This document shows positions 8,229 to 16,183 of a stretch of 19,925 nucleotides of DNA, piece by piece (the first letter of the stretch is position 1; the number at the start of each line of letters is the position of its first letter). Below the pieces are notes generated by a model. That model had not been told where the DNA came from, made no database searches, and worked only from the letters and a program-made list of their open reading frames with translations. Source of the stretch: JASFTV01 sp050050615 (lineage in GTDB: Bacteria; Desulfobacterota; DSM-4660; Desulfatiglandales; HGW-15); NCBI GenBank assembly GCA_050050615.1, contig JASFTV010000019.1:1-19925 (forward strand). Reading direction: 5' to 3'. The position numbers and the translations under genes are program-made.

Positions 8229-9131
8229 TCAGACCCTGGTGATTTCCTCTGTCCCAAACAGACCGTAAGGACGAATCATTAGAACGATTACCAATAGGAT
8301 GTAGGGGACGATCTCTTTGAGGCCGGCCCCTCCGAGCCACACGTCAAGATATCCGCTCGTAAGATTTTCTAAAACACCTACGGCGAGGCCTCCGATGATG
8401 GCCCCGCCTATGCTGTCGAGGCCGCCGAGAACGATGGCCGGGAAGGCTCGAAGGCCCACGGCCCCCATTGTGGGAACCATATAGTTGATCTGGCCGAAGA
8501 AGACGCCACCAATACAGGCCACGACGCAGGCAATGGCCCATGAGAGGCTGAATACCTTTTTCACACTCATACCCAGCAGGAGCGCGATGTCCTGATCAGA
8601 GGCCGTGCACCTCATGGCGATACCCATTCTTGAGTATTTAAAGAAGAGGAAAAAACCTATAAAGAAGATGGCTGCCACGCCCATGACGATGGCATGGGCC
8701 AAGGTCAAGAACACGCCGCTGAGGTTGATAATGATATCCGTGGCCGCGGTGGGGATCTTCTGCTCCTCATGTCCCCAGATCATTCCAAAGAGCCCCTGAA
8801 AGACACTGGATAGGCCAATGGTGATCATGACCACGGCAAAGATGGGCTCACCGATCATCCGATTCAGGATAGAGCCCTGAATGGCCATTCCCACAAGCAC
8901 CAGCAGCCCTATGGCTATAAGAAAGGCCAAGATGTAAGGTACGTGCAGATAGACCATGAGGCTGAAACAGAAATATCCACCCAGGACCATTAGATCGCCC
9001 TGGGCAAAATTGAGGACACGGGTCGCCTTATAAATAATGGCAAAGCCGACGGCGATCAGTGCGTAGATGCTCCCGGACGCTAACCCGCTAATGAGAAGCT
9101 GAAAAAAGCTCTGCCATGCCGTTTGTGCCAT
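8229..9131 (-). CDS. livH: Branched-chain-type ABC transporter permease LivH
   Basis: The partner permease of LivM, 300 residues from the ATG at 9131. Family blocks are the N-terminal SGLASGSIYALIAVGFAIIYKATRVLNFAQGDL, and near the C-terminus FPAIVLGGLDSIGGAIIGGLAVGVLE followed by RPYGLFG. About eight hydrophobic segments are visible. GGAGAG lies seven bases before the ATG at 9131, whereas the ATG at 9149 would place that site inside the gene and has none of its own. The gene follows the acyl-CoA synthetase by about 40 bases, so activation and uptake genes are probably co-transcribed. Confidence 0.92.
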   Translation of the reverse strand: MAQTAWQSFFQLLISGLASGSIYALIAVGFAIIYKATRVLNFAQGDLMVLGGYFCFSLMVYLHVPYILAFLIAIGLLVLVGMAIQGSILNRMIGEPIFAVVMITIGLSSVFQGLFGMIWGHEEQKIPTAATDIIINLSGVFLTLAHAIVMGVAAIFFIGFFLFFKYSRMGIAMRCTASDQDIALLLGMSVKKVFSLSWAIACVVACIGGVFFGQINYMVPTMGAVGLRAFPAIVLGGLDSIGGAIIGGLAVGVLENLTSGYLDVWLGGAGLKEIVPYILLVIVLMIRPYGLFGTEEITRV

Positions 9132-9173
9132 GATTTTCTCTCCGTGCAAAGGAATTGGAGCAAGGGTGCCCTC

Positions 9174-11015
9174 TTATTTGGATTCATAAATCTGATCCAC
9201 ATAGTGCGGGTATTTCTCAAATATGATCTTTCGTCTGATCTTCTGGGTGGCTGTCAGTTCATCGTCATCATGATCCAGTTCCTTATCCAGGAGGATGAAC
9301 TTTCGGACGTTTTCGACCCTTGCCAGTTCCTTGTTGGCCTTGTTCACTTCTTCCTGAATCAATTTGTAGACCTCTGGTTTGCCTGAGAGATCTTTAAATG
9401 TGGTATAGGGGATCATCTTCTTTTGGGCCCAGAGGCCCACGTTTTCCATATCGATCTGTATGATCGCAGAGACAAATTTCTTCCCATCGCCAATGACCAT
9501 GGCCTGTGCAATATAGGGGCTGAATTTCAATTTGTTTTCAATCTCAGATGGGGATATATTCTTGCCCCCCGCCGTGATGATGAGGTCCTTTTTTCGATCC
9601 GTAATCTTCAGATACCCCTCTTCATCGATCTCACCGATGTCCCCGGTATGCATCCACCCGCCTTCTAATGCGGTTTCCGTGGCTTCTTTATCCCGGTAAT
9701 ACCCGACAAAGTTGGAGGGTGCCCGGATCAAGATCTCCCCGTCCTCTTCCGCAATTCGGCACTTCACCCCAGGGACGACGAGTCCCACCGTACCGATCTT
9801 AATTCTGTCGGGGGGATTCAGGTGGGTGACGCCTGATGTCTCTGTCATGCCGTAGACCTCACGAATTCCAAGGCCGATAGAATAGAAAAATTTCAGGACA
9901 TCCGGTGAGATAGGGGCCCCGCCGCTGATCATGCTCTTGGCCTTAAGCAGGCCGAGCTGATCTTGGATCTTCCTGAAGAGCATGACATAACCCAGGGTAT
10001 ACAAACCCTTCCAGAAAAGACGATCATTCCCAGTCTCCATGCGCCAGGTGGCTATCTTCCAGCCAAGTCCCAAAAAGAAGTTGGCCATAAGCTGCTTTAT
10101 ACGGGTGGCATTCTGGATGTTCAGGTGAATGCTGGAATACATCTTTTCCCAGATCCTGGGCACGGCGAAAAAGATGTCAGGAGCGATCTCCTTGATGGCT
10201 TCCTGCACCGTCTCGATGCTGTCTGCAAAATTAACGACACATCCGGCCTTGAGCGTCAGAAATACCGAAAAGATTCGTTCCGCCACATGGCACAGCGGGA
10301 GATAGGAGACAATATTATAGGATCCCTTCACATCTAAAACGGCCCGCAGGGAGTCCACCATAGTCAAAATGGTATGACTGGTGAGCATGGCCCCCTTGGG
10401 CGGGCCTGTGGTCCCTGAGGTATAGATAAATATGATCACGTCATCAGCGGATGTCTGATCGATGAGGGTATTGAATAATTCAGGTTCTCTTTCATAAATC
10501 TGCCCCCCAAGCCGGGCGACCGCATCAAAGCTGATGATCATCTCATCCCGGTAACGCCTTAGTCCTTTCATATCAATGACAATGATCTTTTTGAGCAGGG
10601 GCAAGCGTTCTTTGACTTCCAGTATCTTGTCTGTCTGTTCCTGGTCTTTGGTAATGGCAAAGGTGGCCAGGGAGTGACCCAGGAGATATTCCACCTGCGA
10701 GGCCGGGCTGGTGGGATAGATGCCCACGGAGACGGCACCAAGAGACTGTACGGCAAGGTCGGCATAGAGCCACTCCTTACAGTTTTCACCCAGGATGCAG
10801 ACCTTTTCACCCCGCTTTAGGCCCAACTCCAGCAGTCCTAAACCGAAATTCCTGACGCTCTCAAAGTACTCCATCCAGGTATACTCATTCCAAATACCAT
10901 AGTCCTTCTCTCTGAGGGCTATCCTGGCGGGTTGGCGAAGAGCCGTATCTCGAAACAGGGCAGGCAGGGTAGCGGTTCGGTTCAAGTCCCCGATATCAGC
11001 GTGACCCCCTTCCAT
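9174..11015 (-). CDS. AMP-forming long-chain-type acyl-CoA synthetase
   Basis: A 613-residue member of the ANL superfamily that should activate a carboxylic acid with ATP and CoA to acyl-CoA, AMP and PPi. The phosphate-binding loop YTSGTTGPPKG is at 198-208, the A5 motif YGMTETSG at 388-395, the HTGDIGEID motif at 456-464, and the hinge DRKKDLIITAGGKN at 473-486. A lysine near the C-terminus in LTATQKIRRK is in the usual place of the catalytic lysine. Length and motifs fit FadD/FadD15-like long-chain ligases, and substrate size cannot be set from sequence. The start has GGAG eight bases upstream. A 204-base gap with a terminator-like hairpin separates it from the upstream TetR gene, so it may have its own promoter, but none stands out. 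Confidence 0.93.
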   Translation of the reverse strand: MEGGHADIGDLNRTATLPALFRDTALRQPARIALREKDYGIWNEYTWMEYFESVRNFGLGLLELGLKRGEKVCILGENCKEWLYADLAVQSLGAVSVGIYPTSPASQVEYLLGHSLATFAITKDQEQTDKILEVKERLPLLKKIIVIDMKGLRRYRDEMIISFDAVARLGGQIYEREPELFNTLIDQTSADDVIIFIYTSGTTGPPKGAMLTSHTILTMVDSLRAVLDVKGSYNIVSYLPLCHVAERIFSVFLTLKAGCVVNFADSIETVQEAIKEIAPDIFFAVPRIWEKMYSSIHLNIQNATRIKQLMANFFLGLGWKIATWRMETGNDRLFWKGLYTLGYVMLFRKIQDQLGLLKAKSMISGGAPISPDVLKFFYSIGLGIREVYGMTETSGVTHLNPPDRIKIGTVGLVVPGVKCRIAEEDGEILIRAPSNFVGYYRDKEATETALEGGWMHTGDIGEIDEEGYLKITDRKKDLIITAGGKNISPSEIENKLKFSPYIAQAMVIGDGKKFVSAIIQIDMENVGLWAQKKMIPYTTFKDLSGKPEVYKLIQEEVNKANKELARVENVRKFILLDKELDHDDDELTATQKIRRKIIFEKYPHYVDQIYESK

Positions 11016-11155
11016 GGTTTCTCCAAAACATTTTCAACAGACCCGTTCAATAGAAAATGAAAAACCAGATACCCATATCAATTCTGGATCATTTACTTAA
11101 AGGAGATGACTGAACATATAACGTATTATGCGGTTTAATTTTCAGGAATCGCTTT

Positions 11156-11179
11156 AGCCTACTGATCAATCAGCAGGCT
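11156..11179. repeat. Inverted repeat between TetR gene and acyl-CoA synthetase
   Basis: AGCCTACTGAT and ATCAGCAGGCT are inverted around CA, 11 positions per arm with one mismatch. No T-run follows on either strand. It lies in the leader region between the TetR stop and the ligase start, so it could be an operator for the ligase-liv operon or a transcript hairpin. It does not share sequence with the TetR-gene operator at 11864-11883. Nothing else is evident in 11016-11155. Confidence 0.45.
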
Positions 11180-11187
11180 ATTCCAGA

Positions 11188-11217
11188 TAATAAAAACGCT
11201 CTCATTGGACCCGAGCG
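11188..11217 (-). terminator. Probable rho-independent terminator after the TetR gene
   Basis: Directly after the TetR stop the minus strand reads CGCTC, an 11-base loop, GAGCG, then TTTTTATTA. The stem is only five base pairs but GC-rich, and the T-run follows at once. It may be a partial terminator isolating regulator expression from the ligase operon. Confidence 0.5.
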
Positions 11218-11219
11218 CA

Positions 11220-11795
11220 CTAATGCTGCTTCATTACCCCCACTAGGAACAGATCTGAAAAAAAGTCGGCAATCCTATCGAAGCTCACGCGGCCATCAGC
11301 CTTTCCCCATTTGTAAACCCAGTTAATCATACCCATGAGGGCCCACGCCATAAGCTTGATGTCCGTGTCTTTCCTAAAAAGGCCCTCTTTAACCCCTTCC
11401 TGGATGATATCATAGATAATGTCCACGTATTGTCTGTACAGTTCCCGGATATCTCTTTCCATTTCTTCAGGGAGCAGAGAAATCTTTTCGTGTATAAGTA
11501 CGCTGACCTGGGGGTAGGATTTGGTCAGGGAATCGAAATGGGTCTTCACGCAAAGGCGTATCTTTTGGTCTGCAGGCAGATCCATTTTTCTAATTTGAAG
11601 ATTCCTGTCAACACCCTTTTGTGTGGTCGTTTTTATAATCTCATAGAGTATTTCATGCTTGCTAGTGATGTGATGGTAGAGGCTGGGCTGTCTGATTCCA
11701 ACTCTTTCGGCAACAATCCTCATGGAAGCCTTGTCGTAACCGAGTTCATTGAAGACCTTGGCCGCAGCCATTAATATTTCATGTTTGGTGGCCAT
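11220..11795 (-). CDS. TetR-family transcriptional regulator (autoregulated candidate)
   Basis: A 191-residue TetR-type repressor. The N-terminal helix-turn-helix covers roughly residues 5-50 (ILMAAAKVFNELGYDKASMRIVAERVGIRQPSLYHHITSKHEILYEII), with the recognition helix around QPSLYHH. The C-terminal ligand-binding domain is all helical and variable, so the effector cannot be read. TetR proteins beside acyl-CoA genes often sense acyl-CoA (FadR, PsrA and LiuR types), and that is the likely role here. No clear Shine-Dalgarno precedes the ATG, so low expression is expected. A consensus promoter and an abutting inverted repeat lie 69-118 bases upstream. A second TetR gene lies just upstream on the same strand. 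Confidence 0.92.
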   Translation of the reverse strand: MATKHEILMAAAKVFNELGYDKASMRIVAERVGIRQPSLYHHITSKHEILYEIIKTTTQKGVDRNLQIRKMDLPADQKIRLCVKTHFDSLTKSYPQVSVLIHEKISLLPEEMERDIRELYRQYVDIIYDIIQEGVKEGLFRKDTDIKLMAWALMGMINWVYKWGKADGRVSFDRIADFFSDLFLVGVMKQH

Positions 11796-11863
11796 CGCTT
11801 TGATATCGGAAATGCCTCACTTTGGGTCATCCTGTCTGAGTCGTTCATAGAGCGCCAGAAAAC

Positions 11864-11883
11864 TACCTATCAATCGGTAGGTA
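11864..11883. promoter_or_regulatory. Candidate TetR operator (TACCTA-N8-TAGGTA)
   Basis: TACCTA at 11864-11869 and TAGGTA at 11878-11883 form a perfect inverted repeat with an eight-base spacer. A second overlapping repeat, CTACC/GGTAG (11863-11867 and 11876-11880), has its centre two bases away. On the minus strand it begins immediately after the -10 hexamer, so a bound protein would cover the transcription start. This placement is typical of autoregulating TetR proteins. Confidence 0.65.
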
Positions 11884-11913
11884 CTAATAGCAAAAAACCC
11901 CTCCCTTTGTCAA
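11884..11913 (-). promoter_or_regulatory. Sigma-70 type promoter of the TetR gene
   Basis: The minus strand carries a perfect TTGACA (11908-11913), an 18-base spacer and TATTAG (11884-11889). It points at the TetR gene whose start lies about 90 bases on. The operator at 11864-11883 abuts the -10 box. The rest of 11914-12005 shows no further feature. Confidence 0.7.
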
Positions 11914-12005
11914 TAAAATTTTCCGATGAATTCTGCTTTATGGCACTTGAATGGAATGAATCGCCTGTTTGTGCCTGTTCAGCCCAAATCTAAAATGGAG
12001 GAGTC

Positions 12006-12632
12006 TCACTCGGTCTTTGCTATGCCGTCAAATAAGATGCTACAGACCTCTTCTGTCAGATCATCCGCCGATATCTCTCGGGCAAACACTACTTTGGTCA
12101 TGCACACATGCTCGATCGTCCCCATAATGACTCGAACCAGGGTCATGACAGGGATCTCGTCACGGATCTCACCGGTTCGCATGCCTTCATCAATCAGGTT
12201 CCGCAACCTCTTCGTATAATCCTTGATCAAATTGTAGACGTCGCTCTCAAAAAAGCCCGGATAGTTCCTTGCTTCCAAAATCAGGATTTTCCCTATAACC
12301 GGCTGTGTCTCATAGAGGTTGATGTGTTCCCAGATGATCTTTCTCAAATTATTGAGAGCGCCTTTTATTCCCCTCAGCTTAGAATCAAGATTCATGATAA
12401 ACTCATACAGATAGTCCCAGAGAACAGCATGAAGGAGACCGCGCTTGCTTCCAAAATATTTGTAGATCAAGGCCTCATTAGCGCCAGAAACCTTTGCAAT
12501 CTCCGACGTGGTAATCGCATTGAACTCTTTCTGTTTCATGAGTCTCTTTAATGCCTCTTTCATCTTGTGCCCGCCGGGAGGCAATGGCTCTTTAGACATG
12601 GCCCTAGCGTCAAATTTGAAACCCTCTTCCAT
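12006..12632 (-). CDS. Second TetR-family transcriptional regulator
   Basis: A TetR-type regulator of 208 residues from the ATG at 12632. The helix-turn-helix begins with the KEALKRLMKQKEFNAITTSEIAKVSGANEALIYKYFGSKRGLLHAV region, where ALIYKYF is the recognition helix and the tyrosine contacts are typical. The helical C-terminal domain is not assignable to a ligand. The start is uncertain. The frame is open to an ATG at 12707, which is preceded at 11 bases by GGAGGGG but would add 25 residues that look repeat-derived. ATG 12599 (MSKEPLPP) is the third option. None has a textbook ribosome-binding site. It stands between the ACAD genes and the first TetR gene, all on the same strand. Confidence 0.85.
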   Translation of the reverse strand: MEEGFKFDARAMSKEPLPPGGHKMKEALKRLMKQKEFNAITTSEIAKVSGANEALIYKYFGSKRGLLHAVLWDYLYEFIMNLDSKLRGIKGALNNLRKIIWEHINLYETQPVIGKILILEARNYPGFFESDVYNLIKDYTKRLRNLIDEGMRTGEIRDEIPVMTLVRVIMGTIEHVCMTKVVFAREISADDLTEEVCSILFDGIAKTE

Positions 12633-12716
12633 ACACTTTACCAACTTTCTTTTATTTACGAAAACATGCCAGAATACCCTGTTCTTCAAAACGGGGATGA
12701 ATGGCATCCTTCTAAA

Positions 12717-12777
12717 TTCCCCTCCCTTGTCGAAGACCCCGACGCTTTTTGTCGGGGAGGGGACGGGTCAGGAGGGT
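12717..12777. repeat. GC-rich hairpin / REP-like element
   Basis: CCCCGAC (12737-12743) and GTCGGGG (12751-12757) form a perfect 7-bp stem with loop GCTTTTT. It is flanked by CCCCTCCC on the left and GGGGAGGGG plus GGAGGG on the right, which allow alternative longer pairing. No T-run follows on either strand. The block lies in the gap between the small ACAD gene and the second TetR gene and resembles dispersed C-rich palindromes of deltaproteobacterial genomes. Confidence 0.5.
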
Positions 12778-12864
12778 AAAAAAGGTTCACTCTCTCCCTA
12801 TGATCGCGATACTGACAGCGTTATTATTCGGCATGCCCCCGAGATTATGGGTCTTAAGCAAATC

Positions 12865-14010
12865 TCATCTGAGAACTGAGATTGGAGGCATATATTGCTC
12901 CAACTGGCCCGCTATCCTCTCCTTGTGAAAAAAAGAATCACCCAGGGCAAACTCCCATGCCTTGGTCCTCAGATGGTAAAGGCCTATATCGTGTTCTCGC
13001 GTGAACCCTATGGCGCCGTGAACTCGCATACATTCAATACAGGCTCGCTGATAGACTTCATTGGCCTTGGCCTTTGCCATGGAGATCAGCAGCTCGGAAG
13101 CCGATCCAATGCTTAAACGCCATGCGGCTTCATAGACAAGATATCGCAATCCCTCTATATCGATGAGCATATCAGCCAGTTTATGCTGTATGGCTTGAAA
13201 GGAACCGATAGGCCGGTCAAACTGGGTCCGTTTCTTTGCATAGTCATTAGTAATCTCAAAGGCAGCCTGGATAGCTCCAACCATCTCGGCACACTTCAGG
13301 ATCGCCCCTTCTTGAAGAATAAAATTCACGATATCCTTTCCAGTGCCAGCATCCCCGAGGATATGCTGTTGCGGAACAGCAACATCCTCAAATTCAACCT
13401 CATACAGCTTATCATGGGCGGTGGTGGGAATGCCCTTTGCGGCGATACCGGGCGTTTTGCCACCCACAATGAAGACTGTCATTTCGTCACCCTCTCGTTT
13501 TGCAACCACCAAGAAATGGTCGGCCACCTGAGCGTAGGGTACAAACAGCTTGGTCCCTGAAAGGCGGTAATCTTTTCCTTTAAAGGTGGCACTGCATTTT
13601 ATTTGCGAGGGTGCATAGGAATCGGTCGACTCTGTTAGTGCTAGGGTCCATATCTTTTCGCCCTCGCTTATGGCCGGGAGAAAAGTCCCTTTCTGTTCGC
13701 TTTGTCCATATTTTAAGATGGGGAGCGCACATAGGGCCATGGTAGCAAAAAAGGGTGACGGAAGGAGCTTTCTCCCCATCTCCTCCATTAGAATCATCAG
13801 GTCAATGAGGTCACCTCCTGTGCCGTAATATTCCTCTGGAAAGATGATCCCCATCCATCCCAGATCGGCCATCTTTTTCCACATCTCCCGGTCAAATCCT
13901 TCTATGCCGTCCTCCAGTTCTCTCACTTTGTCAAAGGGACACTCCTTTTCCAGGAATTCCCTTGCTGACGCCTGAATCATCTTTTGATCCTTAGAGAAAT
14001 CAAAATCCAT
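12865..14010 (-). CDS. Acyl-CoA dehydrogenase, probable non-catalytic small subunit
   Basis: A 381-residue member of the ACAD fold: N-terminal helical domain with GIIFPEEYYGTGG, a beta domain near residues 120-230, and a C-terminal helical domain with AYDYAKKRTQFDRPIG-type sequence (here NDYAKKRTQFDRPIGSFQAIQHKLADM). The C-terminal catalytic block GAGT.EI is absent. Instead it reads LGDSFFHKERIAGQ at about 356-369, so Phe360 occupies the Glu position when the IA pair is aligned. The N-terminal flavin-contact motif TEP..GSD is also degenerate (LTESTDSYAPS). Both features mark partner subunits of heteromeric ACADs, such as mycobacterial FadE pairs and PimD. The gene starts 16 bases after the large subunit stop, with GAGGAGG upstream, so equal production is likely. 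Confidence 0.88.
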   Translation of the reverse strand: MDFDFSKDQKMIQASAREFLEKECPFDKVRELEDGIEGFDREMWKKMADLGWMGIIFPEEYYGTGGDLIDLMILMEEMGRKLLPSPFFATMALCALPILKYGQSEQKGTFLPAISEGEKIWTLALTESTDSYAPSQIKCSATFKGKDYRLSGTKLFVPYAQVADHFLVVAKREGDEMTVFIVGGKTPGIAAKGIPTTAHDKLYEVEFEDVAVPQQHILGDAGTGKDIVNFILQEGAILKCAEMVGAIQAAFEITNDYAKKRTQFDRPIGSFQAIQHKLADMLIDIEGLRYLVYEAAWRLSIGSASELLISMAKAKANEVYQRACIECMRVHGAIGFTREHDIGLYHLRTKAWEFALGDSFFHKERIAGQLEQYMPPISVLR

Positions 14011-14026
14011 TCTATTTCAGGCCTCC

Positions 14027-15229
14027 TCAAAAGGACTTCGGCAACCTTAACCCAAATTGACCTATGATGTTCTTTTCAATCTCCGCCGTGCCCGCAGCGA
14101 TGGAAAGGCCGGGAAAAAGCCAGAAGCAACTCGTCATGGCACCACTGATCCTGGTCCACTTTGACTCTCTATGCACGGGATCAATCTGGGCATAAGCCCC
14201 TAGAATCTCCGTCCCCGTAGTAGCAAGCCGCTCAGTGACCATATCGCTGAGGACCTTGTCCCTTGCTGCCTCGTAAACCGGGGTTTTACCTTTGTTCATC
14301 TTACAAATTCTCTCGTAAGTGAGCATTTTTGCCATTTCCACCTCTATGGCCCTATCAGCCAATTTATGGCGGATCACCTGGCTTTGAAAAAGGCCTGACT
14401 CTTTCGCATAGAGTATGAGTTCATCCAAGAGCCTCATATTGAATCCACAAGATGAGGGACCGAGACTTCCTCTCTCGAAGGCGAGGGCATCCATCAACTG
14501 GTACCATCCACGATTCTCCTCGCCAACCAGATTCTCTGCGGGGATTTTCACATTATCAAAGAAGATCTCATTGAACACATGATAACCGGTGTAGTTTATC
14601 AACGGATTGACGGTGAGACCTTTGCTTTTCATATCCACAATGAAGATACTGATTCCCTGGTGTTTTGTTGTTGCCTTCGGGTCTGTGACCGCCGCCAGCC
14701 ACATCCATCTCGATCTGTGTGCAGCACTTGTCCACACCTTTTGTCCATTGATGACATAACCGTCTTTATCCCTTATGGCCTCGGTTCGAATATTGGCAAA
14801 ATCGCTCCCTGCATCCGGTTCACTGTAGGCGGTGCACCACACCCCATCGGGTCCGCCGGAAGCGATGAGAGGCAGATAGGTTTTTTTCTGCTCATCGGTG
14901 CCGTGAAGCATGATTGAAGGCCCGACCCAATCAACACCACCGATCCCCATCGTTACACCAGGTATGCCCCAGTAACCCGCTTCTTCCCGATATACCAGTT
15001 GTTCCCATTCGGATGCGCCCCTACCGCCATATTGTTCAGGCCAAGTCATGGTAAGCCAGCCTTTTTGGGCGAGCTTTCTGGACATGGACATGGCAAAGTC
15101 CCAATCCTGATCCCGGCTTTCCTCCTCCAGGATGTAGTAGATAAGCCATCCCGGGGGTAATGCCTCCTTCACAAATTCACGGATTTCTTTTCTCAGCACT
15201 TCTTCCTTTTGGCCAAACTCGAAATCCAT
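14027..15229 (-). CDS. Acyl-CoA dehydrogenase, probable catalytic large subunit
   Basis: A 400-residue FAD-dependent acyl-CoA dehydrogenase that should introduce the 2,3 double bond and pass electrons to electron-transferring flavoprotein. It has the family blocks LTMTWPEQYGGRGAS near the N-terminus, YSEPDAGSD (flavin contacts), INGQKVWTSAAH and VKIPAENLVGEENRGW, and the C-terminal AAGTAEIEKNIIGQ with candidate catalytic Glu383. The ATG at 15229 has AAAGGAGG at good spacing. The frame opens further upstream to 15316 only by overlapping the hydratase gene, so that start is rejected. It is paired with the small subunit 16 bases downstream, and the MaoC hydratase gene ends 16 bases upstream, which suggests a tight operon. 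Confidence 0.92.
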   Translation of the reverse strand: MDFEFGQKEEVLRKEIREFVKEALPPGWLIYYILEEESRDQDWDFAMSMSRKLAQKGWLTMTWPEQYGGRGASEWEQLVYREEAGYWGIPGVTMGIGGVDWVGPSIMLHGTDEQKKTYLPLIASGGPDGVWCTAYSEPDAGSDFANIRTEAIRDKDGYVINGQKVWTSAAHRSRWMWLAAVTDPKATTKHQGISIFIVDMKSKGLTVNPLINYTGYHVFNEIFFDNVKIPAENLVGEENRGWYQLMDALAFERGSLGPSSCGFNMRLLDELILYAKESGLFQSQVIRHKLADRAIEVEMAKMLTYERICKMNKGKTPVYEAARDKVLSDMVTERLATTGTEILGAYAQIDPVHRESKWTRISGAMTSCFWLFPGLSIAAGTAEIEKNIIGQFGLRLPKSF

Positions 15230-15245
15230 TTTGTGAAATCCTCCT

Positions 15246-16088
15246 TTACTCAACAACTTCGGCCACGGCATTTCCCAAAACAAGCCGGTGATCTTGGGTC
15301 TTGGTTCGGAAAACATAGACTCCCTGGTCTACCTTCCAGCCTTCAGTAATAAGAGAATCACCCGGAAACACGATCCCCATGAAACGAACAGAAAGCGACT
15401 TTAGACGACTTGGGTCACTTCCGCATACGCTATGAAGAAGGGCCCTTCCTGCAAAACCAAAGGTGCATAGGCCCTGAAGGATAGGTCCATCGAATCCCCC
15501 CTTTTTGGCAAAGTCAGGATCAATATGGACGGGGTTCTTATCTCCGCTCAGCCTGTATAGAGCTGCTTGCTCCGGAGATGTGGTATATTCCATCTGAAAA
15601 TCGGCCCCCCTTCCCTCCGGGGGGTGGAACTCCTTGGACTTTGCCCCTCGCTCTCCACCGAAATTCCCGGCGCTGCGATCCATGACCATGGCCATGTTTT
15701 CAAAAACCAGGTCGCCAGCCTCGTTATTCGCCTCAAGGCGCACATTGAGGATAGCCCCGTTGTCCGCCTTGTCATAGATAGAATCACATATGGCCGTTAT
15801 ATGAACCGTCCCGGAGGTGGGAACGGGTTCATGAAGGACAATTTTATGCTCCCCGTGTAGTAAGGCAGACAGATTCAATCTCGCCTCAGGAACAAAGTGG
15901 GAAAGGAATGTGGGAGCAAAGGGGACCACTACAAAGGTGGGAAAAACCTTGAGATCTTTTTCATAGATGAAGTTGAGTTCATTTATGCCGGCGCCGATAC
16001 CCAGAGCATAAAGGATCGCCGTGTCCTCATTGTACGTAAAGGGAAAAGGCCCCACTCTTTTCCCAATGATCTCCAGGTCTAGTGCCAT
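15246..16088 (-). CDS. MaoC-family enoyl-CoA hydratase 2 (double hot-dog)
   Basis: A 280-residue protein with two hot-dog halves, matching the hydratase-2 domain of peroxisomal multifunctional enzyme type 2. The C-terminal half carries the hydratase-2 motif YRLSGDKNPVHIDPDFA followed by GFDGPILQGLCTFGF at about 178-212. Asp183 and His188 are the expected catalytic pair. The N-terminal half (about 1-135) lacks the motif and should bind the acyl tail. The family hydrates trans-2-enoyl-CoA to (R)-3-hydroxyacyl-CoA, often with bulky or 2-methyl-branched chains. Gln replaces the usual His in PILHGL. The start has an AGGTGG site at about seven bases. It sits between the SDR and the ACAD large subunit genes, consistent with consecutive steps on one substrate. 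Confidence 0.92.
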   Translation of the reverse strand: MALDLEIIGKRVGPFPFTYNEDTAILYALGIGAGINELNFIYEKDLKVFPTFVVVPFAPTFLSHFVPEARLNLSALLHGEHKIVLHEPVPTSGTVHITAICDSIYDKADNGAILNVRLEANNEAGDLVFENMAMVMDRSAGNFGGERGAKSKEFHPPEGRGADFQMEYTTSPEQAALYRLSGDKNPVHIDPDFAKKGGFDGPILQGLCTFGFAGRALLHSVCGSDPSRLKSLSVRFMGIVFPGDSLITEGWKVDQGVYVFRTKTQDHRLVLGNAVAEVVE

Positions 16089-16183
16089 CTGTAGCCACCT
16101 AATTTCAAAATAGACCTCTCAGACCCAATACTTTGCTTCAATCTCCTGAAGAAATGGGGCAATCATTTGAAGGGCCAAGGGTT

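Noticed and set aside
7162..8340. Longer livM start at 8340
   Set aside because: The extra residues overlap the 3' end of livH by over 100 bases and are basic, low-similarity sequence. The ATG at 8211 gives the family length.
12737..12757. GC-rich hairpin read as a terminator
   Set aside because: No T-run follows the stem on either strand. The T stretch is in the loop. Listed as a repeat instead.
14027..15316. Longer start for the large ACAD subunit at 15316
   Set aside because: It overlaps the hydratase gene, while the ATG at 15229 has a perfect ribosome-binding site and the usual ACAD N-terminus.
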